A stretch of 64,000 nt of DNA from Micromonospora sp. RP3T (lineage in GTDB: Bacteria; Actinomycetota; Actinomycetes; Mycobacteriales; Micromonosporaceae), in the NCBI RefSeq assembly GCF_003027925.1, contig NZ_PYPS01000006.1, forward strand, positions 150,183 to 214,182, written 5' to 3'. The notes beneath the pieces are model-generated. The model was given only the letters and a program-made list of their open reading frames with translations, was not told the origin of the DNA and did no database searches. The translations under genes and the position numbers were made by a program. Shown in pieces: positions 27,289-36,153 of the stretch; within the stretch, counting starts at the first letter, position 1, and each line of letters begins with the position of its first letter.

Positions 27289-28977
27289 GTGACCGAGGCG
27301 CACATCGAGGGTGAGCTGCCCCCGCCGCTGCCGGAAGGCGGCCTGCGGATCATCCCGCTCGGCGGACTCGGCGCCATCGGCCGGAACATGACCGTCTTCG
27401 AGTACGACGGCAAGCTGCTGATCGTCGACTGCGGGGTGCTCTTCCCCGACGTCGAGCAGCCGGGCGTGGATCTGATCCTGCCCGACTTCGGTCCGATCCT
27501 GGACCGGCTGGCCGACGTGCAGGCGATCGTGCTCACCCACGGCCACGAGGACCACATCGGCGCGGTGCCGTACCTGCTCGCCCACAAGCCGGACATCCCG
27601 CTGGTCGGCTCCCAGTTCACGCTGGCGCTGGTCGAGGCGAAGTTGGCCGAGCGGCGGATCCAGCCCTACACGCTGACCGTGCGGGAGGGCGGCCGGGAGC
27701 GGCTGGGCCCGTTCGAGTGCGAGTTCTTCGCGGTGAACCACTCGATCCCGGACGCGCTGGCGGTGGCCATCCGCACCCCGGCCGGCCTGGTGCTGCACAC
27801 CGGCGACTTCAAGATGGACCAGCTCCCGCTGGACGGGCGGATCACCGACCTGGCCGGCTTCGCCCGGCTCGGCGCCGAGGGCGTCGACCTGCTGCTCTCC
27901 GACTCGACAAACGCGGAGATCCCCGGCTTCGTCACGCCGGAGCGGGAGATCGGGCCGGTGCTCGACTCGATCTTCGCGAAGGCCAAGGGGCGGATCATCG
28001 TCGCCTCGTTCGCCTCGCACGTGCACCGGGTGCAGCAGGTCTTCGACTCGGCGGCCGAGCACGGCCGCAAGGTGGCGCTGATCGGCCGGTCCATGGTCCG
28101 CAACATGGGCATCGCCCGGGACCTGGGCCTGCTCAACATCCCGGCCGGTCTGGTGGTCAACATCGAGGAGGCCACCAATCTGCCGCCCGAGCAGATCGTG
28201 CTGATGTCCACCGGCTCGCAGGGCGAGCCGATGAGCGCGCTGGGCCGGATGGCCAGCGGCGACCACCGGCACATCACCATCGCGCCGGGCGACACCGTGG
28301 TGCTGGCCTCGTCGCTGGTGCCCGGCAACGAGACCTCGGTCTACCGGGTGATCAACCGGCTGGCCCGGGCCGGTGCCGTGGTGGTGCACAAGGACGTGGC
28401 GAAGGTGCACGTCTCCGGGCACGCCCCGGCCGGCGAGCTGCTCTACCTGCTCAACGTGGTGCGGCCGAGCAACCTGATGCCCGTGCACGGTGAGTGGCGG
28501 CACCTGCGCGCGCACGCCCGGCTCGGCATCGAGTCCGGCGTCGCGCCGGACCGGGTGGTGCTCTGCGAGGACGGCGACGTGGTCGACCTGGTCGAGGGCC
28601 GGGCCAGCCTGGTCGGGCGCGTGAGGAGCCGCTACGTCTACGTCGACGGCCTCGCCGTGGGCGACGTCAGCGAGTCGTTGCTGACCGAGCGCCGGATCCT
28701 CGGCGACGGCGGCTTCATCGCCACCACCGTGGTGGTCGACTCGGTCACCGGCAAGGTGGTCGCCGGGCCGACCGTCTCGGCGAAGGGCTTCTCCGAGGAC
28801 CCGGCCGCGTTCAACCCGGTGATCCCGCTGGTCACCGACGCGCTGAACCGGGCCGCCGCGGACGGCATCACCGACCCGCACCAGCTGCAGCAGATCGTCC
28901 GCCGGACGGTGGGCCGCTGGGTCAACGACGCGTACCGGCGACGCCCGATGATCGTCCCGACCGTGGTCGAGGTCTGA
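27289..28977 (+). CDS. rnj: Ribonuclease J
   Basis: A 562-aa metallo-beta-lactamase-fold RNase with 5'-3' exonuclease and endonuclease activity, central to mRNA decay and rRNA processing. The zinc motif HxHxDH is H84-G-H86-E-D88-H89 in AIVLTHGHEDHIGAVPYLL. LRIIPLGGLGAIGRNMTVFE opens the domain; HTGDFKMDQLPLDGRITDLA, SDSTNAEIPGFVTPEREIG and the beta-CASP blocks IGRSMVRNMGIARDLGLLNI and LMSTGSQGEPMSALGRMA follow, then HVSGHAPAGEL and NLMPVHGEWRHLRAHARLG. GTG 27289 follows GAGGTGA. Length is normal. Confidence 0.97.
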   Translation: MTEAHIEGELPPPLPEGGLRIIPLGGLGAIGRNMTVFEYDGKLLIVDCGVLFPDVEQPGVDLILPDFGPILDRLADVQAIVLTHGHEDHIGAVPYLLAHKPDIPLVGSQFTLALVEAKLAERRIQPYTLTVREGGRERLGPFECEFFAVNHSIPDALAVAIRTPAGLVLHTGDFKMDQLPLDGRITDLAGFARLGAEGVDLLLSDSTNAEIPGFVTPEREIGPVLDSIFAKAKGRIIVASFASHVHRVQQVFDSAAEHGRKVALIGRSMVRNMGIARDLGLLNIPAGLVVNIEEATNLPPEQIVLMSTGSQGEPMSALGRMASGDHRHITIAPGDTVVLASSLVPGNETSVYRVINRLARAGAVVVHKDVAKVHVSGHAPAGELLYLLNVVRPSNLMPVHGEWRHLRAHARLGIESGVAPDRVVLCEDGDVVDLVEGRASLVGRVRSRYVYVDGLAVGDVSESLLTERRILGDGGFIATTVVVDSVTGKVVAGPTVSAKGFSEDPAAFNPVIPLVTDALNRAAADGITDPHQLQQIVRRTVGRWVNDAYRRRPMIVPTVVEV

Positions 28978-29151
28978 CCGGACGGTTCCACGCGCCGGTC
29001 CACCGTCCGCGGTGGGCCGGCGCGGTCGCGTTCCGGGTACGCCCCGACACGCTGCGTCGAAACCGGGTGCCGGTCCTCAACCGATCGGCGTCCGTCTCCG
29101 TACCCCCGGTCGGTCGGCGTGCCCCCGCGCCGGCCGGGAGGAGCGTGGCGG

Positions 29152-30699
29152 ATGGACCGCAGACGGATGACAGCCATCGGCGTACTGGTGGCGGCGGCCG
29201 GCCTGACGGCGGCGGTGACGCTGCCGTCGTTCGCCGGTGAGGAACCCCGGCGGGCGGCCCCGGCCGCCGACGGCGTCGCCCCGGAGGTCCTGGACGCGCT
29301 GGGCCGCGACCTCTCGCTCACCCGTGACCAGGCGGTCCGCCGGCTGAAGACGGAACGCTGGGCGGCCGGCACGGTCAGCAGGCTGCGCACCGAACTCGGC
29401 GCCGGCTACGGCGGGAGCTGGCTCGGCGACGACGGCGCCACGCTCAACGTGGCGGTGACCGACGCGGCCGGGGCGGCGCGGGTCACCGCGGCCGGCGCGG
29501 TGCCGAAGCGGGTGCAGCGGGGCGTCGCCGAGCTGGACGCGGTGAAGACCCGACTGGACGCGGCCGGCGCGGACGCCAGCCCGGACATCGCCGGCTGGTA
29601 CGTCGACGTGGCCAGCAACTCCGTGGTGGTGGTCGCCCGGCCCGGCGCGGAGTCCGCCGGCCGCCGGTTCGCCGCCGCCGGCGGGACGGCCGGCCCGGTC
29701 CGGGTGCGGACCGCCGACGAGGCCCCGCGCCCGCTGTTCGACGTGCGCGGCGGCGACGCGTTCCTCATCAACGACGCCGGCCGCTGTTCGGTCGGCTTCT
29801 CCGTGGTCGGCGGCTTCGTCACCGCCGGGCACTGCGGCCGACCGGGCGACCGCACCACCGGCAGCAACCGGGTCGCCCAGGGAACGTTCGCGGCCTCGTC
29901 GTTCCCCGGTGACGACTGGGCCGTGGTCGAGACCAACGGCGACTGGACGCCGCAGGGCGTGGTGAACGACTTCAACGGCGGCACGGTGCCGGTGAACGGC
30001 TCCACCGAGGCCCCGGTCGGCGCGTCGATCTGCCGGTCCGGCTCCACCACCGGCACCCGCTGCGGTGTGGTGCAGGCCAAGAACGCCACCGTCAACTATC
30101 CGGAGGGGACGGTCACCGGACTGACCCGGACCGACGTCTGCGCCGAGCCGGGCGACTCCGGCGGCGCGTGGCTCTCCGGTGACCAGGCGCAGGGGGTCAC
30201 CTCCGGTGGCTCCGGCGACTGCACCAGGGGCGGCGTGACGTTCTTCCAACCGGTCAACGAGATCCTCCAGCGCAACAACCTGACGCTGGTCACCGCCGGC
30301 GGCCAGCCGGCGCCCGCGGAGCCACCGGCCGGTGGTGACCAGACCGCCCCGCCGGCCGCCACGCCGCCCGCCGAGCCGCCGGCCGGCGACACCGGGTGCA
30401 CCGGCCAGGTGAGCCGTACCGGCCGGATCGCCGCCGGGCGCGCGCAGGTGCAGCCGGACGGCCGCTTCTTCCGGGTGGCCGGCGGCGCGCAGGAGGCCTG
30501 CGTCGTCGCGCCGGACGGCACCCGGGTGGTGCTGGAGCTGCAACGCTTCACCGGCGGCGCGTTCCGCACCGTGGCCCGCGTGGCCACCGCCGACGGCGCG
30601 GCCACGCTGACCGCCGACACCCCGGCCGGCGCCTACCGCTACCGGGTCGTCGGGCTGTCCGGCGCCGGCGAGTACACGGTGGCGTTCTCCGCCCGCTGA
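29152..30699 (+). CDS. Secreted streptogrisin-like S1 serine protease
   Basis: A 515-aa preproenzyme. The signal peptide (MDRRRMTAIGVLVAAAGLTA) is followed by an alpha-lytic-protease-type pro-region (about residues 35-190; LDALGRDLSLTRDQAVRRLK, AGWYVDVASNSVVVVARPGA) that acts as a folding chaperone. The mature chymotrypsin-fold domain has the catalytic His in FVTAGHCGRPGD, Asp in FPGDDWAVVETNG and Ser in EPGDSGGAWLSGDQAQGVTS. After a Pro/Ala linker near residues 385-415, a C-terminal domain of about 100 residues (CTGQVSRTGRIAAGRAQVQP to the end) resembles pre-peptidase or sugar-binding beta domains. A scavenging extracellular protease is likely. RBS GGGAGGAG precedes ATG 29152. Confidence 0.9.
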   Translation: MDRRRMTAIGVLVAAAGLTAAVTLPSFAGEEPRRAAPAADGVAPEVLDALGRDLSLTRDQAVRRLKTERWAAGTVSRLRTELGAGYGGSWLGDDGATLNVAVTDAAGAARVTAAGAVPKRVQRGVAELDAVKTRLDAAGADASPDIAGWYVDVASNSVVVVARPGAESAGRRFAAAGGTAGPVRVRTADEAPRPLFDVRGGDAFLINDAGRCSVGFSVVGGFVTAGHCGRPGDRTTGSNRVAQGTFAASSFPGDDWAVVETNGDWTPQGVVNDFNGGTVPVNGSTEAPVGASICRSGSTTGTRCGVVQAKNATVNYPEGTVTGLTRTDVCAEPGDSGGAWLSGDQAQGVTSGGSGDCTRGGVTFFQPVNEILQRNNLTLVTAGGQPAPAEPPAGGDQTAPPAATPPAEPPAGDTGCTGQVSRTGRIAAGRAQVQPDGRFFRVAGGAQEACVVAPDGTRVVLELQRFTGGAFRTVARVATADGAATLTADTPAGAYRYRVVGLSGAGEYTVAFSAR

Positions 30700-30715
30700 C
30701 CGCCGCCCCGAGACC

Positions 30716-30754
30716 GCGGCCCCCGACTTCCACCGCCCGGTGGTCGGGGGCCGC
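30716..30754. terminator. Hairpin between the protease and YbjN genes
   Basis: GCGGCCCCCGAC (30716-30727) pairs perfectly with GTCGGGGGCCGC (30743-30754); the loop has a small CCACC/GGTGG inner stem. It lies between convergent genes, 16 nt past the protease stop and 39 nt from the YbjN stop. Confidence 0.8.
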
Positions 30755-30793
30755 GCCGCGTCGGCGTGCGGCGTGGCGCGGGCCGTGTGCGGC

Positions 30794-32395
30794 TCAGCCC
30801 AGGGCGGCGACCGCGTCGGCGTACGCGGTGCCGGTGCGGACGGCGGCGGCCACCAGCACGGCCAGTTGGGTCGGGGCGACACCGCAGGACAGGTCGGTGG
30901 TGACGCCGGCGGCCAGCACCAGCGTCCCGTCGCCGGGCTCGTGCACGTAGGCGGCGGGCAGCAGGCGGTCGTGGTTCCAGGCGTTGCAGAACGCGTACGC
31001 CTCGGCGCGTCGGTCGGCCGGCAGCGTGCGCGCCGCGACCACCCGGGCGTGCAGCACCTCGCCGAGCACGCGGAACTGGATCGTCGCCTCGCCCCACCGG
31101 CCGACGAGCGTGCCGTCCGGCTCCACCGTGACCGCCTCGCGGCGCGCCGCCAGCGCGGCGGTGAGCAGCGCGGCGTCCAGCGGGGCCGGCTCCTCCGGGC
31201 CGGGCAGCCCCGGGTCGGCCGGGTCGGCCTCCGGCTCCTCGTCGAACTCGCTCTCCGCCGCCAGCGACACCGGCCCGGCGAGCGGCCGTTCGGCCAGCCA
31301 GGAGGCGATCCGGCCGGACTGGTGCCCGGTGCCGTTGCGGGCGTCGAAGCTGCCGGCCAGCGCGGTGGCCAACGCCTGGAGTTGCGCGCCGAGCGTGGCC
31401 ACGTCCACCTCGGCCGCCGGGCGGGAGCCGTGCCCGGGACGGTGGATCCGCCGCCCGCCGAGACCGGCCTCCGTGGCCAGCCCGCAGAGCAGCGCGCCGG
31501 CCGCCGCGAACTCCATCGCGGACAGGTCGTCGGCCGGCCGGTCCAGCCGGGGCAACTGCTCGGTCAGCAGCTCCAGGCCACGGTGCGGGTACCCGCCCAG
31601 CGCGCAGAACCGCAGGTGCGTGGCGAGCAGCGGAAACGCGGCCCGCTCCCGACGGTGTCGGCGGTACGCGCGGACGTGCGCCCGCGCCGCCCGCTCCACC
31701 GCGCCGGTACGCAGCCACGGCAGCAGCCCCGCCGTGAGTGACCGTTCGGGCTGGTCGGTGCAGTTCGGCTCGCCGTCCGCCGGATCGTGGTAGCCGTGCT
31801 GTTCCGGTGCCGCCAGGGCCGCCAGGGCCGCCTCCGGCTCACCCCAGCCGGTCAGCAGCTCGGCCCGCCGGGCCGGGGCGCAACCCGGGCAGCCGCCCAC
31901 CGGGTCGGCCGCGTCCCCGGCCGTCCACCGCTGGTACGCGCGCCGCGCGGCCGGTTCGTCGCCGAGGTGGTCGGCGAGCCGGCAGCGCAGCTCGGCGACC
32001 GGCGTGGCGTCCGGGCCCAGCTCGTCGGCGAGCGTGTCGGTGAGCGACCGGATCTGGTCCAGCCCGACGCGGGGCGTGCCGAGCGCCGCCTCCACCGCCT
32101 GCCGGTGGTGCCGGCGCAGCCGGACCAGCTCGTCCGGGTGGGCGTCGAGCAGCCCCGGATGCCGGGCCAGCGTGGCCCGCAGGCGGCGGACCGGCTCCAC
32201 GGTCCGCCACCGCTCGCCCCGGTGCAGGTACGCCTCGACCAGCGCGAACCGCGCCGACAGGGCGGTACGCGGGTCGTCGGCGGCGTCGGCGCGGGCCGCG
32301 ATCCGGTCCAGCTCGGCGCAGCGTCCCTCGTCGTCCGGCCGGTCCCGGGCGTCGGCGAGCGCGGCGGCCAGCGCCCGGTCGCGGGCCGTGGTCAC
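30794..32395 (-). CDS. YbjN-domain protein with a helical-repeat N-terminus
   Basis: A 533-aa cytoplasmic protein. The N-terminal ~390 residues are Ala/Arg/Leu-rich helices arranged like TPR repeats (ALSARFALVEAYLHRGERWR, DEPAARRAYQRWTAGDAADP, HGYHDPADGEPNCTDQ), including a GGCPGCAPARR segment that could bind metal. An acidic linker (ESEFDEEPEADPADPGLPGP) leads to a C-terminal YbjN-like domain with AEAYAFCNAWNHDRLLPAAY then GVTTDLSCGVAPTQLAVLVA. The YbjN fold resembles type III secretion chaperones, but its role in actinobacteria is not known. GTG 32395 overlaps the stop of the upstream paralogue by GTGA, so the pair is translationally coupled. Confidence 0.75.
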   Translation of the reverse strand: MTTARDRALAAALADARDRPDDEGRCAELDRIAARADAADDPRTALSARFALVEAYLHRGERWRTVEPVRRLRATLARHPGLLDAHPDELVRLRRHHRQAVEAALGTPRVGLDQIRSLTDTLADELGPDATPVAELRCRLADHLGDEPAARRAYQRWTAGDAADPVGGCPGCAPARRAELLTGWGEPEAALAALAAPEQHGYHDPADGEPNCTDQPERSLTAGLLPWLRTGAVERAARAHVRAYRRHRRERAAFPLLATHLRFCALGGYPHRGLELLTEQLPRLDRPADDLSAMEFAAAGALLCGLATEAGLGGRRIHRPGHGSRPAAEVDVATLGAQLQALATALAGSFDARNGTGHQSGRIASWLAERPLAGPVSLAAESEFDEEPEADPADPGLPGPEEPAPLDAALLTAALAARREAVTVEPDGTLVGRWGEATIQFRVLGEVLHARVVAARTLPADRRAEAYAFCNAWNHDRLLPAAYVHEPGDGTLVLAAGVTTDLSCGVAPTQLAVLVAAAVRTGTAYADAVAALG

Positions 32396-32871
32396 CGGAG
32401 CGTCCCGTCGGGCAGGTCGGCGACGGCGGCGGCGAGCTGGCAGCCGGTGGTGACACCGCAGTCGATCAGCCGGTCGAGCTGGTGCGGGGTGACGCCGCGC
32501 TCCAGGTCGGTGGTGACCTCGCCGCAGACCTGGGCGACCCCGTCGTCGTCGACGTGCACGTACGCCTTGGGCCAGAGCCGGTCGTGGTTCCACGTGTTGC
32601 AGAACGCGTGCAGTTCGGGCGCCCGCTCGATGCCGAACCGGTGCGCGGCGACGGTGCGTACCTGGAGCAGCTCGCCGGCCGCGCCCCGGCGGTGGAACCA
32701 GATCAGGCTGCGTTCCCAGCGGCCGACGAGCGCGCCGTCGGGGTCCTCGGCCACCGCGTACCCCCGGTGGGCCAGCACGGCGGCGATCAGCTCGCCGGTC
32801 AGTGGCCGCAGTGCCTGCGGGTGTCCGGTCAGGGGACCGTCCGGACCGTCCTCGATCTCCGGCGACGCCAT
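32392..32871 (-). CDS. YbjN-domain protein (stand-alone)
   Basis: A 159-aa protein consisting essentially of one YbjN domain: LIAAVLAHRGYAVAEDPDGA, LVGRWERSLIWFHRRG, LHAFCNTWNHDRLWPKAYVH and EVTTDLERGVTPHQLDRLID. The FCNxWNHDRLxPxAYVH block is shared with the C-terminal domain of the downstream 533-aa protein, so these are tandem paralogues. ATG 32871 follows AAGGGA; an in-frame start at 32934 would extend it by 21 residues into the divergent ftsK promoter region. Function unknown; perhaps a chaperone or adaptor working with its partner. Confidence 0.78.
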   Translation of the reverse strand: MASPEIEDGPDGPLTGHPQALRPLTGELIAAVLAHRGYAVAEDPDGALVGRWERSLIWFHRRGAAGELLQVRTVAAHRFGIERAPELHAFCNTWNHDRLWPKAYVHVDDDGVAQVCGEVTTDLERGVTPHQLDRLIDCGVTTGCQLAAAVADLPDGTLR

Positions 32872-32972
32872 CGGGCATCCCTTCTGAGGCGAATAACACA
32901 AACGACGGCCCGGCCCGCGCTGCGACACGCGCACCCGACCCGGAAAAGCGGCGTTCCGCCGGTCACCGCCGT

Positions 32973-32978
32973 TACCGT
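32973..32978 (+). promoter_or_regulatory. -10 TACCGT, leaderless ftsK
   Basis: TACCGT ends 6 nt before ATG 32985. GACTCT between them is not a ribosome binding site, so the ftsK mRNA probably begins at the ATG. Confidence 0.5.
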
Positions 32979-32984
32979 GACTCT

Positions 32985-35447
32985 ATGGCGGGCCGTACCT
33001 CTCAGGCGAGCCGGCGGCGCGGCGCGTCGCCGCGCGGAACCACCAACAACCGTGCCCGTCAACCGGCGAAGAAGGCGGCGCGCAAGCCGGTCCGGCGGCG
33101 GCCGACCCGCGGGCCGAGCCCGGCCGCGTTCGTCGGCGGCGCGGTCAACGCACTGTGGATGGGGCTGGCGCACTCGGTCGGCTGGGCGTTCCGGGCCGCC
33201 GGTCGACAGGCCGCGTCCACCCGGGAGCTGGACCCGGAGCACCGCCGCGACGGCGCCGGACTGCTCCTCTTCGGGCTGGCCATCCTCGCCGCGGTGGGCA
33301 TCTGGGGCGGCGGCGCGGGGCCGGTCGGCCGGCATCTGGCCGACACCGTGCGCCTCTTCTTCGGCGCGATCTCCATCGTGCTGCCGGTGCTGTTGATGAT
33401 CGGCGCGTGGCGGCTGATGCGTACGCCGGTGGACCCGGAGCATCGCGGTCGCGGCCTGGTCGGCTGGGGTTCGATGCTGCTGGCCACCGCCGCGATGCTG
33501 CACATCGGGCAGAACCCGGTCGACGAGGTGCAGCGCGACTACGCCGGCGGCCTGATCGGCGCCGGCCTGGGTGACCTGCTGAAGTCGGCGGTGACCGCCT
33601 GGGTGGCCATGCCGTTGCTGCTCCTGCTGCTGGTGTTCGGCCTGCTGGTGGTGACCGCGACGCCGATCAACCGGATTCCGGAGCGGCTCGGGCTGCGCGC
33701 CGGCCTGATCCCGACCGACGACGGCGAGGTGGAGGAACCGGTCGAGGACGCCGCGCCGCCGAAGCCGGCGCGTAAGCGGCCGGCGAAGCGGCTCCCGCCG
33801 CCGCTGGACCCACCGGACCCGGACGACGAGCTGGCCGGCGTGGACCTCCAGGAAACCATCGTGCTGCCGCGCAAGCTGCCCAAGGTGCCGGCGAACCGCA
33901 AGCCGGCCGAGCCGCCGGAGCACTCGCCGCTGCCCACCCGCGCCGAGCAGCTCGCGCTCACCGGCCTGGCCGGCGACTACACGCTGCCGCCGGCCAACAT
34001 GCTCGGCGCCGGCGCCGCGCCGAAGACCCGGAGCAAAGCCAACGACGAGGTGATCGCGGCGCTGACCGGCGTGTTCGACCAGTTCGGGGTGGACGCCGAG
34101 GTCACCGGCTTCACCCGGGGCCCGACCGTGACCCGCTACGAGGTCGAGCTGGGGCCGGGCGTCAAGGTCGAGCGGATCACCCAGCTCTCCCGCAACATCG
34201 CGTACGCGGTGAAGTCGCCGGACGTGCGGATCCTCAGCCCGATCCCGGGCAAGAGCGCGGTCGGCGTGGAGATCCCGAACACCGACCCGGAGAACGTGTC
34301 GCTCGGCGACGTGCTGCGGTCGCGCAACGCGACAAGCGACCACCACCCGATGGTGGTGGCGCTCGGCAAGGACATCGAGGGCGGCTACGTGGTGGCAAAC
34401 CTCGCGAAGATGCCTCATATTCTGATCGCGGGTGCCACCGGCGCGGGCAAATCGAGTTGTCTTAATAGTCTGCTTGTGTCTATTTTGACCAGAGCCACGC
34501 CGGACGAGGTGCGGCTGCTGCTGATCGACCCGAAGCGCGTCGAGATGACCGGCTACGAGGGCATCCCGCACCTGGTCACGCCGATCGTCACCAACCCGAA
34601 GAAGGCGGCCGACTCGCTGGAGTGGGTCGTCCGCGAGATGGACATGCGCTACGACGACCTCGCCGCCAACGGGGTCCGGCACATCGACGACTTCAACCGC
34701 AAGGTGCGCAACGGCGAGATCAAGGCCCCGCCCGGCAGTGAGCGGGAGATGCGCCCCTACCCGTACCTGCTGGTGATCGTGGACGAGCTGGCCGACCTGA
34801 TGATGGTCGCGCCGCGTGACGTGGAGGACTCGGTCGTCCGGATCACCCAGCTCGCCCGGGCCGCCGGCATCCACCTGGTGCTGGCCACCCAGCGCCCCTC
34901 GGTGGACGTGGTCACCGGTCTGATCAAGGCGAACGTGCCGTCCCGGTTGGCGTTCGCCACCTCGTCGCTCGCCGACTCCCGGGTGATCCTCGACCAGCCC
35001 GGCGCGGAGAAGCTGCTCGGCCGCGGTGACGGCCTGTTCCTGCCGATGGGCGCGTCGAAGCCGGTACGCATCCAGGGCGCCTGGGTGACCGAGCGCGAGA
35101 TCGCCGACGTGGTCAAGTTCTGCAAGGACCAGCGCGAGCCGGAGTTCCGCAAGGATGTGCTCGCCCCGGCGCAGGACAGCAAGAAGAAGATCGACGAGGA
35201 CATCGGCGACGACCTCGACCTGCTGGTGCAGGCCGTCGAGCTGGTGGTCACCTCGCAGTTCGGCTCGACCTCGATGCTCCAGCGCAAGCTGCGGGTCGGT
35301 TTCGCCAAGGCGGGCCGGCTGATGGACCTGATGGAGACCCGGGGCGTGGTCGGCCCGTCCGAGGGCTCCAAGGCGCGCGACGTGCTGGTCAAGCCGGACG
35401 AGCTGGAGGAGGTCCTGGTCGGCCTGCGCGGCGGCGGCGAGGAGTAG
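32985..35447 (+). CDS. ftsK: DNA translocase FtsK/SpoIIIE
   Basis: An 820-aa septal DNA pump. After a basic N-terminus (RRRGASPRGTTNNRARQPAK) there are four transmembrane segments in roughly residues 85-230, a variable acidic/Pro linker, and the motor from about residue 350. Walker A is IAGATGAGKSSCLN (Lys489) and Walker B is YLLVIVDELADLMMV; ATQRPSVDVVTGLIKANVPS and GRGDGLFLPMGASKPVRIQG are FtsK signatures. The C-terminal gamma winged helix (QFGSTSMLQRKLRVGFAKAG then RLMDLMETRGVVGPSEGSKA) reads KOPS-like polarity sequences. ATG 32985 rather than upstream in-frame starts is supported by the TACCGT hexamer. Oddity: codons 476-506 around Walker A use AT-ending codons unlike the rest of the gene. 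Confidence 0.97.
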   Translation: MAGRTSQASRRRGASPRGTTNNRARQPAKKAARKPVRRRPTRGPSPAAFVGGAVNALWMGLAHSVGWAFRAAGRQAASTRELDPEHRRDGAGLLLFGLAILAAVGIWGGGAGPVGRHLADTVRLFFGAISIVLPVLLMIGAWRLMRTPVDPEHRGRGLVGWGSMLLATAAMLHIGQNPVDEVQRDYAGGLIGAGLGDLLKSAVTAWVAMPLLLLLLVFGLLVVTATPINRIPERLGLRAGLIPTDDGEVEEPVEDAAPPKPARKRPAKRLPPPLDPPDPDDELAGVDLQETIVLPRKLPKVPANRKPAEPPEHSPLPTRAEQLALTGLAGDYTLPPANMLGAGAAPKTRSKANDEVIAALTGVFDQFGVDAEVTGFTRGPTVTRYEVELGPGVKVERITQLSRNIAYAVKSPDVRILSPIPGKSAVGVEIPNTDPENVSLGDVLRSRNATSDHHPMVVALGKDIEGGYVVANLAKMPHILIAGATGAGKSSCLNSLLVSILTRATPDEVRLLLIDPKRVEMTGYEGIPHLVTPIVTNPKKAADSLEWVVREMDMRYDDLAANGVRHIDDFNRKVRNGEIKAPPGSEREMRPYPYLLVIVDELADLMMVAPRDVEDSVVRITQLARAAGIHLVLATQRPSVDVVTGLIKANVPSRLAFATSSLADSRVILDQPGAEKLLGRGDGLFLPMGASKPVRIQGAWVTEREIADVVKFCKDQREPEFRKDVLAPAQDSKKKIDEDIGDDLDLLVQAVELVVTSQFGSTSMLQRKLRVGFAKAGRLMDLMETRGVVGPSEGSKARDVLVKPDELEEVLVGLRGGGEE

Positions 35448-35454
35448 ACCCGGT

Positions 35455-35495
35455 CACGACGAGGGCCCGCCGGAAGACGGCGGGCCCTCGTCGTG
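35455..35495. terminator. Strong bidirectional terminator after ftsK
   Basis: CACGACGAGGGCCCGCCG (35455-35472) pairs perfectly with CGGCGGGCCCTCGTCGTG (35478-35495) around GAAGA, an 18-bp stem. It sits 7 nt past the ftsK stop and 12 nt from the stop of the convergent small membrane protein gene. Confidence 0.9.
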
Positions 35496-35507
35496 CTGGT
35501 GGTGGGA

Positions 35508-35753
35508 TCAGGCGTTCAGGAGCGCGGCGGCGATGATGAAGCCGAGGACGGCGCCGGCGACGCTCGCGGCGGCGGCGTACCAGCCGAGGGGCTTGTCGCC
35601 GAGCACGGCGCCCACGATGCCGAGGATCACGCCGAGGACCCCGAAGATCAGCGGGGACAGGAAGAGCGCGAGCGCCGCGAAGACGAACGCGATGATGGTG
35701 CAGATCCGGGCGGCGTTGCTGCGCGGACGGGCGGTGGCGTGGACGTCGGCCAT
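35508..35753 (-). CDS. Small DUF4190-like membrane protein
   Basis: An 81-aa protein: a polar start (MADVHATARPRSNAARIC), then hydrophobic TIIAFVFAALALFLSPLIFG, VLGVILGIVGAVLGDKP and WYAAAASVAGAVLGFIIAAA. Two to three helices with many Gly/Ala positions and a short polar turn around GDKPLG match the DUF4190 type of small membrane proteins. Function unknown. ATG 35753 is preceded by GGAGG with 6-nt spacing on the minus strand. It shares a terminator with ftsK. Confidence 0.75.
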   Translation of the reverse strand: MADVHATARPRSNAARICTIIAFVFAALALFLSPLIFGVLGVILGIVGAVLGDKPLGWYAAAASVAGAVLGFIIAAALLNA

Positions 35754-35838
35754 GGTGTCCTCCGTGAGTGATCTTCTCGATGAGCTGAGGGATCACCTAC
35801 CCCGGCGCCGCCGTTGTCCAAACCGGATGACGCATCGG

Positions 35839-36153
35839 TCAGTGGAACACCTTGAGGCCGACCACGCCGGCGACCACCAGTAGCAGACAGGCGATCCGGG
35901 GCAGGTTGGCGGGCTCGCCGAGCGCGACCATGCCGACCAGCGCGGTGCCCACCGCGCCGATGCCGACCCACACCGCGTAGCCGGTGCCGACCGGGATGTC
36001 GCGCAGCGCGTACGCCAGGCCGGCCATGCTGCCGACGAGCGTGACGGCGAAGACGGCGGAGGGGACGGGGCGGGTGAAGCCGGCGCTGCGGTCCAGGGCG
36101 ATCGCCCACGCGGTCTCCAGCAGTCCGGAGAGCACCAACACGATCCAGGCCAT
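35839..36153 (-). CDS. gdx: SMR-family exporter, Gdx (SugE) type
   Basis: A 104-aa small multidrug resistance protein with four transmembrane helices: MAWIVLVLSGLLETAWAIAL, VPSAVFAVTLVGSMAGLAYA, YAVWVGIGAVGTALVGMVAL and IACLLLVVAGVVGLKVF. The GLLETAWAIALDRSAGFTRP opening, with the essential Glu14, matches the SugE/Gdx branch, which exports guanidinium in exchange for protons, rather than the EmrE polyaromatic-cation branch. AGGTGAT precedes the ATG. I looked for a guanidine riboswitch in the 215 bp upstream and found none that fits. Dual-topology homodimer assembly is expected from the family. Confidence 0.85.
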   Translation of the reverse strand: MAWIVLVLSGLLETAWAIALDRSAGFTRPVPSAVFAVTLVGSMAGLAYALRDIPVGTGYAVWVGIGAVGTALVGMVALGEPANLPRIACLLLVVAGVVGLKVFH

